The notes beneath the pieces were generated by a model. That model worked only from the letters and a program-made list of their open reading frames with translations. It was not told the DNA's origin and ran no database searches. A DNA stretch of 64,000 nucleotides from NCBI RefSeq assembly GCF_017795745.1, contig NZ_CP059067.1:4402001-4466000 (forward strand). Reading direction: 5' to 3'. The DNA is from Rhizobacter sp. AJA081-3. Lineage in GTDB: Bacteria > Pseudomonadota > Gammaproteobacteria > Burkholderiales > Burkholderiaceae_C. Within the stretch, counting starts at the first letter, position 1. Each line of letters starts with the position of its first letter. Both the position numbers and the translations under genes were made by a program. Shown piece by piece: positions 54,038 to 61,930 of this stretch.

Positions 54038-54988
54038 CTAGGGCGGCAAGGTCCTGGCCACCCGCAGCCCGATGTTGTTGTTGCGGTTCCCCGCGCCCAG
54101 CCAGAAGCGCTCGGCCGGGCGCAACACCGCGGGCGGGTCGTCCCAGGCGCCGCCGCGCACCACGCGGCCCCGGCAAGCGGCTGTTTCGTGGGCACTGCCG
54201 TCGCCCGGCGCAGCGGCGTAGGGCAGGTAGCAGTCCTGCACCCATTCCCACACGTTGCCCAGCATGTCGTGCAGGCCCCAGGCGCTGGGCCGGTAGCGGC
54301 CCACCGGGGCGGCATACCAGTGGCCGTCCCTGCAGGCGCGAGCCTCTGTCCAGGCGCGGCCCTGCGGTCCCTTCGTCCTGTCGGTGCCGTTGGAGTGCTC
54401 ACAGGCGAAGTCGAAGTCGTCTCCCCAGGGCCAGCGGGTCGTGCTGCCGGCGCGGGCGGCGTATTCCCATTCGGCCTCTGAAGGCAGCCGCCATCCCTTG
54501 ACGCCGCTGTGCTGGTCGAGCCAGCGCACGTAGACCTGCGCGTCCGTCCAGCTGATGCAGACCACGGGTTCGTCGTCCTTCTGGCTCCAGCCGGGATCGC
54601 GCCAACTGCGGCCGGCGCGCCACGCCCACTCGATGTTCTGCGGCTCCCAGGTGAAGCAACCAGGTTCGTAGAGGTTGCGTTCGGCCTCGGTCAGGTAGCC
54701 GCTGGCGAGCACGAACTGCCGCCACTGGGCCACGGTCACTTCGGTCCTGCCGAGCGCGAAAGGCTTGATCCGCACCTGCCGCTGCGGCAATTCATCGTCG
54801 TCTCGCTCACGCTCGCCGGCCGCGCTGCCCATGATGAACTCGCCACCGGGAATCGACACCATCTCGGGGCAGGCCTCGCAGCCGCGAGGCGCCACACCCG
54901 CCGGCGCCGACGCGGCGTCCGCGGGCCAGGCCGGCGCACATTGCACGGCAGCGGCCACTGCCCACACCGCGATCAGCATCTTGTGCAC
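54038..54988 (-). CDS. FGE/SUMF1-fold secreted protein lacking the catalytic cysteines
   Basis: This 316-residue protein has a signal peptide (MHKMLIAVWAVAAAVQCAPA) and a formylglycine-generating-enzyme-fold domain. Domain markers are VSIPGGEFIMGSAAGE, RTEVTVAQWRQFV, WRLPSEAEWEYAARAG, LHDMLGNVWEWVQD and RVVRGGAWDD. The two copper-binding cysteines of true FGE, expected after RGGSW in the C-terminal core, are absent (DDPPAVLRPAERFWLG). It is therefore probably not a sulfatase activator; a binding or other oxidase role is more likely. It is convergent with the small-gene pair before it and divergent from the BNR gene. Confidence 0.88.
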   Translation of the reverse strand: MHKMLIAVWAVAAAVQCAPAWPADAASAPAGVAPRGCEACPEMVSIPGGEFIMGSAAGERERDDDELPQRQVRIKPFALGRTEVTVAQWRQFVLASGYLTEAERNLYEPGCFTWEPQNIEWAWRAGRSWRDPGWSQKDDEPVVCISWTDAQVYVRWLDQHSGVKGWRLPSEAEWEYAARAGSTTRWPWGDDFDFACEHSNGTDRTKGPQGRAWTEARACRDGHWYAAPVGRYRPSAWGLHDMLGNVWEWVQDCYLPYAAAPGDGSAHETAACRGRVVRGGAWDDPPAVLRPAERFWLGAGNRNNNIGLRVARTLPP

Positions 54989-55190
54989 GATGGACTCCCC
55001 GCGCGATCTCGAATGGACCTGGCCTCGCCAGGCGGCTCACGCGCCTTGTTCCACGCAATCATGCAGCAGACCCGGACACGACGCGCCGGCAACGCGTGTC
55101 GATCGACCGCAGGCTTGTTCGTCGTGACGGTGAAGCGCAGACTGCCGCTTCACCGCGCTGCACGGAGGCAGCTTTCAGGGAGGGATTTTC

Positions 55191-56330
55191 ATGAACGCAT
55201 CGCCAACCCGCCTGGTACTGCTGGTGGCCACGCGCAAGGGCGCCTGGCTATTGCACGGCGACACGCAGCGCGGCGCCTGGACGGTCGACGGCCCGCACTT
55301 CCTCGGCCACACGATCAGCCACGTCAAGCTCGACCCACGCGACGGCCGCACCCTGCTGGCGGCGGCGAAGACAGGCCACCTCGGGCCGACGGTGTTCCGC
55401 TCCACCGACCTGGGTGCCACCTGGAAAGAGGCGCGCCAGCCGCCCGCATTTGCCCAGCCCACGAACGGCCTGCCGGCACGCTCCGTCGACCACACCTTCT
55501 GGCTGACGCCCGGCCACGCCAGCGAGCGCGACAGCTGGTACGCCGGCACCTCGCCGCAAGGTTTGTTCCGCTCCGAGGACGGTGGCGTCAGCTGGGTGCC
55601 GCTGCCCGCCGTCAACGACAACGCGCAGTTCCGCGAGTGGATGGGCACGGTGCAGGACGGCACGCCCGACGGCCCGAAGCTGCATTCCATCACCATCGAC
55701 CCGCGCGACCCGGCGCACCTTCTGTTCGGCATGTCGGGCGGCGGCGTGCACGAGTCGCGCGACGCAGGCCGCAGCTGGACGACGCTGATCGAGGGCATGG
55801 AGGTGGTCGGCGGCTTCGACGCCACCACCGTGACCTTCCACGACCCGCACTGCGTGCGCATCTGCCCCGGCAACCCCGACCGCCTGTACCAGCAGAACCA
55901 CTGCGGCATCTACAGGCTCGACCGGCCCGGCAAGTCCTGGCAGCGCATCGGCCGCAGCATGCCCGCCGAGGTGGGCGACATCGGCTTCCCGATGGTCGTG
56001 CACCCGCGCGATCCCGACACGGCGTGGGTGTTCCCGATGGACGGCACCGACGTCTGGCCGCGCACCAGCCCGGCCGGCCGCCCGGCCGCCTACGTGACGC
56101 GCGACGCAGGCCAGACCTGGCATCGGCTCGACCAGGGCCTGCCGAAGGAGCAGGCCTGGTGGACCGTCAAGCGCCAGGCGATGACGGCCGATGCGCTGCC
56201 GGAGCCGGCGCTGTACCTGGGCACCACCAGCGGCGAGCTGTGGATCGGGCACGAGGGCGGCGCGCGCTGGGTCAACATCGCCCGCCACCTGCCGGAGATC
56301 TACGCGGTCGAAGTCGCGGCGCTCGCATGA
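55191..56330 (+). CDS. BNR/sialidase-like beta-propeller protein
   Basis: This 379-residue protein has at least four BNR (Asp-box) repeats: RSTDLGATW, RSEDGGVSW, ESRDAGRSW and VTRDAGQTW. They imply a six-bladed beta-propeller like sialidases and photosystem assembly factor YCF48-type proteins. No signal peptide is present, so it is probably cytoplasmic. The stop overlaps the start of a MoaD/ThiS-type gene by 4 bp, implying a tight functional pair. The catalytic residues of true sialidases are not evident, so a glycosidase function is doubtful. GGGAGGGATTTTC precedes ATG 55191. Confidence 0.83.
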   Translation: MNASPTRLVLLVATRKGAWLLHGDTQRGAWTVDGPHFLGHTISHVKLDPRDGRTLLAAAKTGHLGPTVFRSTDLGATWKEARQPPAFAQPTNGLPARSVDHTFWLTPGHASERDSWYAGTSPQGLFRSEDGGVSWVPLPAVNDNAQFREWMGTVQDGTPDGPKLHSITIDPRDPAHLLFGMSGGGVHESRDAGRSWTTLIEGMEVVGGFDATTVTFHDPHCVRICPGNPDRLYQQNHCGIYRLDRPGKSWQRIGRSMPAEVGDIGFPMVVHPRDPDTAWVFPMDGTDVWPRTSPAGRPAAYVTRDAGQTWHRLDQGLPKEQAWWTVKRQAMTADALPEPALYLGTTSGELWIGHEGGARWVNIARHLPEIYAVEVAALA

Positions 56331-56584
56331 AGGTGCTGGTGCCGGGCGCGCTGCGCTCCTATACGGGCGAGACGAATGTCGAGGCCACCGGCGACACGCT
56401 GCTCGCGCTGTTCGCCGACCTCGACCGCCGCTACCCGGGCCTGCGCTTCCGCGTGGTCGACGAGCAGTTGCTGCTGCGGCCGAACATGCGCATCTTCGTC
56501 AACGGCCTGTGCGTGCGCGATCTCGGCCACGCGCTGCGGCCGGACGACTTCGTGGCCATCGTGCTCGCGCTCAGCGGCGGTTGA
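56327..56584 (+). CDS. MoaD/ThiS-like sulfur-carrier protein
   Basis: This 85-residue beta-grasp protein ends in the double glycine LALSGG required for thiocarboxylate formation. The core VKVLVPGALRSYTG-type start (here MKVLVPGALRSYTG) and IFVNGLCVRDLGHAL fit MoaD/ThiS. MoaD/ThiS proteins deliver sulfur for molybdopterin, thiamine or other sulfur transfers. The gene overlaps the BNR gene by 4 bp and is not next to moa or thi genes. A molybdenum hydroxylase is encoded 11 kb away, but a link is speculative. Confidence 0.88.
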   Translation: MKVLVPGALRSYTGETNVEATGDTLLALFADLDRRYPGLRFRVVDEQLLLRPNMRIFVNGLCVRDLGHALRPDDFVAIVLALSGG

Positions 56585-56656
56585 GCGCATCGGCGTTGGT
56601 GTACTGGCGCACCGACGGTTGACAGCAAGACGCGCACTGTGACGTGCCGGCCGCCG

Positions 56657-56676
56657 GGCGCCGCCCGCGCGGCGCC
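56657..56676. other. Strong stem-loop between the MoaD-like gene and next gene
   Basis: GGCGCCGC-CCGC-GCGGCGCC is a perfect 8-bp all-GC stem with a 4-nt loop, ending 26 bp before the next ATG. There is no T-run, so it is not a standard terminator, but it may halt polymerase or limit translation of the following gene. Confidence 0.35.
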
Positions 56677-56702
56677 TGCAGAGTCAACCCCGAGGAATCA
56701 AC

Positions 56703-57152
56703 ATGAACGCCCGATTTGCACCCCGCACGTTTGCGCCCCGTGGGCTCTGGCTCGTCGCGCTCGCGATGGCGGCGGCTCCCGTGCTCGCCGCCAGTCCCGC
56801 CACACAGGCAGGCGCCAAGCCTCAGCCTCAACGCGCTCGCACCGCTTGCACGCCCGTCCGCGGCGACGCACGCGACAACTGCCTGAGCGAAGCCAGCACC
56901 CTGGCCGCCAGCACCCGGCCGTCACGCCCCGAAGAGAACCCGGAGCAACTGGCGCGCAACGCCCTGCAGCGCTGCGCACCACTGCCCGAACTCGATCGCC
57001 TTGATTGTGTGGCGCGCATCCAGGGGCAAGGCACCACGAGCGGCAGCGTGGCCGCCGGCGGCATCTACCGCGAACTGGTGACGCGCGAGGTGGGCCCGGT
57101 GCCCGTCGCGGAGCCGCCCGTTGCGCCTGCAACAATTGACACGCCCAAGTAG
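56703..57152 (+). CDS. Secreted hypothetical protein with paired cysteines
   Basis: This 149-residue protein has a Sec signal (RGLWLVALAMAAAPVLAASP; cleavage near residue 29). The mature part has four cysteines in two similar segments, ACTPVRGDARDNCLSEAS and RCAPLPELDRLDCVARIQ. Each has the pattern C-x2-3-P-x-x-x-D-x-x-x-C, suggesting two small disulfide-bonded motifs. The C-terminus is Pro/Val-rich. I recognise no family. CCCCGAGGAATC provides a ribosome site. It is likely periplasmic; function is unknown. Confidence 0.75.
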   Translation: MNARFAPRTFAPRGLWLVALAMAAAPVLAASPATQAGAKPQPQRARTACTPVRGDARDNCLSEASTLAASTRPSRPEENPEQLARNALQRCAPLPELDRLDCVARIQGQGTTSGSVAAGGIYRELVTREVGPVPVAEPPVAPATIDTPK

Positions 57153-57361
57153 AAGCAAGTCAAGCGGTATCCGGCAACACTGCCTCCACACGGCAAGCGC
57201 CGGGTTCATCGAGCATTCGCGCGCCATGTAGGCCAAGTCCGACCGCAGCACTGGAGCGCGGCCGACGGCCGCATGCCGGCACGGCCGATTTCCCCTGCGG
57301 GCCACGGCGGGCAAAGTGCCACCAGCACGTGCGCTTCGGCACGCCCTATCGGAGGCCCGAC

Positions 57362-58189
57362 ATGATCAATACAACTTGCCACCTGGCAGCCATCGACACC
57401 GGAAATCAGTTGCTCGCTCAGTTGCGCGACGAGGCCTGGCACCAGTTCGAACCGGATCTCGAGCCTGTCGAGCTGACGCAAGGCCGCACGCTGCAGGAGG
57501 CCGGTGCAAGACTGCAGTACGTGTACTTTCCCACCAGCGCCGTCGTATCGCTGGTGTCGGCCATGCGGGACGGCGGCTCGACCGAGGTGGCCGTGGTCAG
57601 CAACGAGGGCATGGTCGGCGTCTGCGCCTTCATGGGCGGCGGCACCGCACTGAGCGACGGCGTCGTGCAGACCTCCGGGCATGCCTGGCGGATGCCTGCG
57701 CCGGCCTTGGCGAGCCACGCGGCGCGCCACGAAGCGGTGATGCTGCCCTTGCTGCGCTATGCGCAGGCCCTGTTCGTCCAACTGGCCCAGGCCTCGGCGT
57801 GCCACCGCCGCCATACCTTCCACCAGCAGCTGTGCTGCTGGCTCTTGCTGCAACAGGACCACCACCCGGGCAAGGACCTGCGGGTGACGCAAGAGCGCAT
57901 TGCCGAACTGCTCGGGGTGCGGCGTGAGACCGTCACTGCCGGCGCAGTGAAGCTGCAGAAGTCAGGTTTGATCCGCTACTCCCGCGGGCACATCGCCATC
58001 CTGGACCGCAACGGGCTCGAAGGCCAGAGTTGCGAGTGCTACGCCGTGGTCCGGTCAGCCTACGACAAGCTAGCCGATGCGCCCCTGGCAGAGCCGGCTT
58101 CCGGTGGATACCGGCATGCCGGACACGGTCGCATTCTGCTCAACGGCAGGCCGGTCCCGGACCGCACGGCTGCCGCCTGGGCTGCTTGA
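57362..58189 (+). CDS. Crp/Fnr-family transcriptional regulator
   Basis: This 275-residue regulator has a cupin-like sensor domain (about residues 20-150, with the variant EAGARLQYVYFPTSAVVSLV) and a C-terminal Crp-type helix-turn-helix (about 185-220: ERIAELLGVRRETVTAGAVKLQ). The sensor lacks the Arg-Ser pair that binds cAMP in Crp and has no Fnr cysteine cluster. It belongs to the YVYFP-type subgroup common in alpha- and betaproteobacteria. The C-terminus is 45 residues longer than usual, Gly/His-rich and probably disordered. It is convergent with the response regulator gene at 58193. Confidence 0.87.
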   Translation: MINTTCHLAAIDTGNQLLAQLRDEAWHQFEPDLEPVELTQGRTLQEAGARLQYVYFPTSAVVSLVSAMRDGGSTEVAVVSNEGMVGVCAFMGGGTALSDGVVQTSGHAWRMPAPALASHAARHEAVMLPLLRYAQALFVQLAQASACHRRHTFHQQLCCWLLLQQDHHPGKDLRVTQERIAELLGVRRETVTAGAVKLQKSGLIRYSRGHIAILDRNGLEGQSCECYAVVRSAYDKLADAPLAEPASGGYRHAGHGRILLNGRPVPDRTAAAWAA

Positions 58190-58192
58190 CGG

Positions 58193-58870
58193 TCAGTCAT
58201 TCACCAGGCAGTAGCCGACGCCACGCACGGTGCGAATGAGCTCGGTGCCGATCTTGCGTCGCAGATTGTGGATGTGCCACTCGAGCGCACTGAACTCGAG
58301 CGGCTCGGACAGCGGAGCCACGGCCCGCGCCAGGCGATGCTTCGACACCGTCTCGCCCGGCAGCCTGGCCAGTTCCACCACGATCTGGTACTCCTTGGGC
58401 GACAGGGCCAGGACTTCACCATCGACGCGGACTTCTCGCCTGCCGGTGGCGATCCGCAACGCGCCCACGTTCCAGAGCTGCGAGGCCTGCCCCGCCGTGC
58501 GGCGGACCACCGCGCGCACGCGGGAGACGATCTCCACGGGCGCGCAAGGCTTGGTGACGTAGTCGTCCGCACCGGCGTCCAGCGCTGCGACGCGCAGTTC
58601 CAGCGCGTCGCGGGCCGACATCACGATGACCGGCATCGAGATGCTGCGCCGGCGCCAGTGCAGGAGCAGGTCGATGCCATCGCCGTCGGGCAGCCGCGAG
58701 TCGAGCAGGACGCAGGCGAAGTGCGGCGTGTCGTCACCGCATTCGCCCTCGGTCAACGCCCGAGCATGCTTCGTGCCTCGCACCCACTCGCTCGTGAGCC
58801 CGCAGCCCGACAGGGCCCGCTGGAGCTCCGCGCCGAGTTCCAGGTCATCTTCCACCAACAACAGATGCAT
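58193..58870 (-). CDS. OmpR/PhoB-family response regulator without adjacent kinase
   Basis: This 225-residue regulator has a receiver domain with acidic pocket D8/D9, phospho-acceptor D57 (LLDSRLPDGDG), S85 and K107 (TKP). A C-terminal winged helix ends RTVRGVGYCLVND. All receiver residues are intact. No histidine kinase gene is next to it, so it is an orphan here. The start overlaps the DoxX gene by 26 bp, an unusually long overlap that couples the two. Sequence resembles the QseB/PmrA group. The partner kinase is unknown. Confidence 0.9.
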   Translation of the reverse strand: MHLLLVEDDLELGAELQRALSGCGLTSEWVRGTKHARALTEGECGDDTPHFACVLLDSRLPDGDGIDLLLHWRRRSISMPVIVMSARDALELRVAALDAGADDYVTKPCAPVEIVSRVRAVVRRTAGQASQLWNVGALRIATGRREVRVDGEVLALSPKEYQIVVELARLPGETVSKHRLARAVAPLSEPLEFSALEWHIHNLRRKIGTELIRTVRGVGYCLVND

Positions 58871-59288
58871 GGTTTGTTCGCTCCGAGTGGGGTGAGGCCG
58901 CAGGCCTGTCTGCCGCGGCGATCACCAGCAAGGACACCATCAGCGACACGCTGTATTCGCTGCCACCGGTGCCGTGCTCGCCCACGAACCACCCGAAGTG
59001 GCGGTGGATCAGCACGATGCCCACGGCGACGATGACGAACAGGGCGCTGGCCATCCAGCGAGCCCGCCAGCCGATCGCCATCAAGGTGCCAGCGGCGATC
59101 TCGACGGCCGTGATGGCCCACACCACCACGACGCCGGACGGGAAGCCGAGCTTCTCGAGAAACGCCCCGAAGCCGGGGATCGAGCCATTGACAATCCGCA
59201 CCACGGCATGGGCCATGAACAAGGCCGCGACGGCCACGCGCATCACGACGAGCGACGCGGGCAACGAGATGAAGGGATAGGTTTTCAT
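58845..59288 (-). CDS. DoxX-family membrane protein
   Basis: This 147-residue protein has four predicted membrane helices, with the DoxX-type motifs RVAVAALFMAHAVVRIVNGS, FGAFLEKLGFPSG and EIAAGTLMAIGWRARWMASA. DoxX proteins are small integral membrane proteins linked to quinone or redox stress, with poorly known biochemistry. ATG 59288 starts MKTYPFISLP. The 3' end overlaps the response-regulator start by 26 bp, so a shared stress role is plausible. A lipoprotein gene lies 17 bp upstream on the same strand. Confidence 0.87.
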   Translation of the reverse strand: MKTYPFISLPASLVVMRVAVAALFMAHAVVRIVNGSIPGFGAFLEKLGFPSGVVVVWAITAVEIAAGTLMAIGWRARWMASALFVIVAVGIVLIHRHFGWFVGEHGTGGSEYSVSLMVSLLVIAAADRPAASPHSERTNHASVVGGR

Positions 59289-59305
59289 GCAGGCAGACGG
59301 CAGCC

Positions 59306-59611
59306 TCAACGCAGCAAGGGGTTGCGTGCCACTTCGCCCTTCTTCGTGCAGATGGCCTCCGACACGCTTCGTCCGATCACGCTGAACGAACCGCCGACGA
59401 AGCAGTTGTAGTCCTGGCCCGCGCGGGTCCGGACCGCGTAGCGGGTCGTCGTTCCTTCGTCGACGCGGCTGCTGATGGTGAACGCCCCTTTGTCCAGGCC
59501 CAGCGCAAACGCCGTCCTGTCGACAAGGGCTTCGTCCGTCACGGCGAGCGATGCGCAGCCGGAAGCAGTGCCTGCCATGACCAGCAGGGCGATGAGATGA
59601 GTGGCTTTCAT
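59306..59611 (-). CDS. Small lipoprotein
   Basis: This 101-residue protein has a lipoprotein signal MKATHLIALLVMAGTASGCA with lipobox ASGC (C19). The mature part has two more cysteines (YNCFVGGSF and EAICTKKG) that could form a disulfide. I recognise no family. It is the first gene of a minus-strand set with DoxX and the response regulator. The leader contains a tetranucleotide repeat (59621-59644), and GATCAAC precedes the ATG, a weak ribosome site. Confidence 0.78.
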   Translation of the reverse strand: MKATHLIALLVMAGTASGCASLAVTDEALVDRTAFALGLDKGAFTISSRVDEGTTTRYAVRTRAGQDYNCFVGGSFSVIGRSVSEAICTKKGEVARNPLLR

Positions 59612-59620
59612 GTTGATCCT

Positions 59621-59644
59621 GAGTGAGTGAGTGAATGAGTGAAT
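59621..59644. repeat. Tetranucleotide repeat (GART)6 in a 5' leader
   Basis: Six GAGT/GAAT units in a row (plus a seventh imperfect unit, GAAG) lie 10-33 bp upstream of the lipoprotein start codon at 59611. On the coding strand it reads as TTCA/CTCA units. Such short repeats can slip during replication and alter promoter or ribosome-site spacing. Confidence 0.75.
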
Positions 59645-59701
59645 GAAGGAGGCGCCGGCGGCTCGTTCAGCAGCCGCCGGCGTGGGCAGGGTTCGGCCAG
59701 C

Positions 59702-61807
59702 TCAGCGCAGCACGTTCACCCAGAGACTCTTGCGGCTGCTGCTGCCGGGCACGTCGCCGCGAACCCATGCAGCGACGCCCTTGCCGTCCTGGTTGAACGC
59801 CGAGAAGGCATCGGCGCCTCGACCGTCGAGCGGTTCGATCGCCACCGCGTCGCTCCAGGCGCCACCCCAGGTCAAACGCCGCGAATAGACGTCCGAGCCG
59901 GTGGTCGGAGACGGCCATCGGTCGGGGGCGACGTAGACGATCACGGCGTTGCCGTCGGCGTCCAGGCCCAGCCCGGAGTCGATGCCGTAGGAATTCACCA
60001 GGACCGGAGCCGAGAAGCCGGAACCCGGCGTGTACTGCATCGACTTGATCGCGAAGATCCCGCTGTTCCACGTCACGACGGCCCGGCCTGTGGGCGTCAT
60101 GACGAGTCGGATCCTCGCCGAGAAGACCGAGCTCACCGCGTTGACATCGACCGAAGTAGCTGCACCCCAACCGCTCGTCGCGCTGAAGACGTTGGTGTAG
60201 ATCGAGTTGCCCTGGTGCCAGACCGCGATCGCGTTTCCAGCGGCATCCATGGCGACGCGCATGGGGCTGTCCGGATTGACGTTGTCGAAGCTGTTGTCGA
60301 TCGACTGCGGTGCTTGCCAGCCGCCGGCCGTCGGCACGTAGCGTGCGGCCTTGACGCTGTAGTTGGCATCGCCCGGATTGCTCTCGCGCCAGATCGCCAT
60401 GGCCGTGCCGTCGGCACTGATCGCCACCTCAGCGTTGTCCGTGACCAGGTTTCCGGCGGTGTCGACCCGCGCCCACGCGAGCCAGCTGTTGGCGTTGGCC
60501 GGCAGCGAGATGTTGTAGACGTCCGAGCCCGAGATCAGCACGCCGATCGCTCCCGTCGCGTCCATGACGGCGGACGTGAGCAAGCCACCGCTGCGGGGCG
60601 GCGGCACGAAGGGAGCACCCCAGCCGCCCGCAGCCGTGAAGCGGCGAGTCTCCAGGTTCGGGCGCAGCCAGGTGGCCGTGCCCGCGGCGTCCATCAACAG
60701 CTGCCCTTCGACCAGCCGCTGCGTACTCGTGCCGCTGAGGTTGGGCACCACGACTGCCGCGTCCCAGCCCTGGCCTGCTGCGTAGCGGCGGGAGAAGACC
60801 TTGCGGGTGCTGCCGTTGGGCACACCGTCGGACTGCTCCCACATGACCATTGCATCGCCGATGGGCGAGACCGCCGTCAGCACGCGGGTCATCACGTCGA
60901 AGTCTTCGCTCGCCTCGAGCAGCAGCGGGGTCTGCCAGGCCGGTGCTGCAGACGCCACCGCAAACGCGGCACCGACGCTGCGGTCCTGCGACATGGCCAC
61001 CGTGCAGGTCGCCACGGCGCCGGCACAGGCGCCGGACCAACCCGAGAACCGCTGCCCAGTGGCGGGCGTTGCGGTCAGGACGACGCTGGTGCCGTCGCCG
61101 AAACTGGCGCTGCAGGCGGTGCCGCAATCCACGCCCACCGGTTGCGAGCGCACCGAGCCGTCGCCGGTCAGGCTCACGCTCAGCGTGCGCAGGACCGGCG
61201 GTGCGGCCGCGAACACCACGCTCACGCTGCGCGCCTGGTTCATCGTCACGGTGCAGGTGGTGCCCGCGCCGGTGCAGGCGCCGCCCCAGCCGCTGAGCAC
61301 CTGGCCCGTGGCGGGCGTGGCGCTGAGCGACACCGTGGCTCCGGACGGGAACGCTGCGCTGCAGGTGGCGCCGCAGTCGATGCCGGCGGGTTGCGATCGC
61401 AGCGTGCCGCTTCCGGTCACGCCCACGTTCAGGGTGAAGGTCTGCGCAGGAGGCGCATTGAAGCTCGCCGTCACCGTGCGTGCCGCTTGCATGGACACGG
61501 TGCATGTCGCCGCCGTACCGGCGCAATCGCCGCCCCATCCGCTGAAGATGCGCCCAGTGTCCGCCGTCGCGGTCAGGGTGACGGAGGCAGTCGGCGCAAA
61601 GCGGCTGGCACAGGCCGACCCGCAGTCGATGCCGGCCGGCACCGACACCACGCGACCTCCACCGCTGGCCGAGACCGAGAGCAGGATGGTGGTGGCCGGC
61701 GGTGCGGAGGAGCCTCCCCCCCCGCCGCCGCAAGCCGTGAGGCCCAGGGCAGCCAGGGTGACGAGGCAGGCAGATCGAAGGAAGCTGCGAATTCGATGTG
61801 GCGACAT
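59702..61807 (-). CDS. Lipoprotein with three Cys-rich repeats and a long C-terminal domain
   Basis: This 701-residue protein has a lipoprotein signal ending GLTAC (C26) and a Gly-rich linker. Three repeats of about 75 residues follow (41-116, 124-199, 208-282). Each has the pattern D-C-G-x-x-C, then SGW-G/S-G-x-C-x-G and T-C-T-V, giving four cysteines per repeat as likely disulfides. They match the bacterial-repeat type (PF18998-like). The rest (290-701) looks like a beta-propeller with repeated W-x-x-x-x-x-ID and AVW-type motifs. ATG 61807 is preferred over an earlier in-frame ATG at 61900, which overlaps a palindrome. It is divergent from the DUF6502 gene. Confidence 0.8.
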   Translation of the reverse strand: MSPHRIRSFLRSACLVTLAALGLTACGGGGGGSSAPPATTILLSVSASGGGRVVSVPAGIDCGSACASRFAPTASVTLTATADTGRIFSGWGGDCAGTAATCTVSMQAARTVTASFNAPPAQTFTLNVGVTGSGTLRSQPAGIDCGATCSAAFPSGATVSLSATPATGQVLSGWGGACTGAGTTCTVTMNQARSVSVVFAAAPPVLRTLSVSLTGDGSVRSQPVGVDCGTACSASFGDGTSVVLTATPATGQRFSGWSGACAGAVATCTVAMSQDRSVGAAFAVASAAPAWQTPLLLEASEDFDVMTRVLTAVSPIGDAMVMWEQSDGVPNGSTRKVFSRRYAAGQGWDAAVVVPNLSGTSTQRLVEGQLLMDAAGTATWLRPNLETRRFTAAGGWGAPFVPPPRSGGLLTSAVMDATGAIGVLISGSDVYNISLPANANSWLAWARVDTAGNLVTDNAEVAISADGTAMAIWRESNPGDANYSVKAARYVPTAGGWQAPQSIDNSFDNVNPDSPMRVAMDAAGNAIAVWHQGNSIYTNVFSATSGWGAATSVDVNAVSSVFSARIRLVMTPTGRAVVTWNSGIFAIKSMQYTPGSGFSAPVLVNSYGIDSGLGLDADGNAVIVYVAPDRWPSPTTGSDVYSRRLTWGGAWSDAVAIEPLDGRGADAFSAFNQDGKGVAAWVRGDVPGSSSRKSLWVNVLR

Positions 61808-61882
61808 GGCGTTGATTGACAGTGGGTTGGAAGGCGTGATCGCGACGAAGGGCCGCAGCACGGTGCTGACAGGAATCCTGTG

Positions 61883-61901
61883 TTTGGGTAAACTACCCAA
61901 A
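61883..61901. promoter_or_regulatory. Palindrome 1 in the DUF6502 promoter
   Basis: TTTGGGTA-AAC-TACCCAAA is a perfect 8-3-8 inverted repeat in the gap between the divergent lipoprotein and DUF6502 genes. It repeats, with small changes, 28 bp downstream. The pair looks like a dimeric regulator's double operator, most simply for the DUF6502 protein itself. Confidence 0.78.
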
Positions 61902-61910
61902 ACATGAATC

Positions 61911-61929
61911 TTTGGGAAGTTTCCCCAAA
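61911..61929. promoter_or_regulatory. Palindrome 2 in the DUF6502 promoter
   Basis: TTTGGGAA-GTT-TCCCCAAA has the same 8-3-8 layout and outer arms as palindrome 1, with one arm mismatch. The centres are 28 bp apart (just under three helical turns). It ends 1 bp before ATG 61931 and lies inside the frame if translation starts at 61904, which argues for the later start. Confidence 0.72.
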
Positions 61930-61930
61930 C

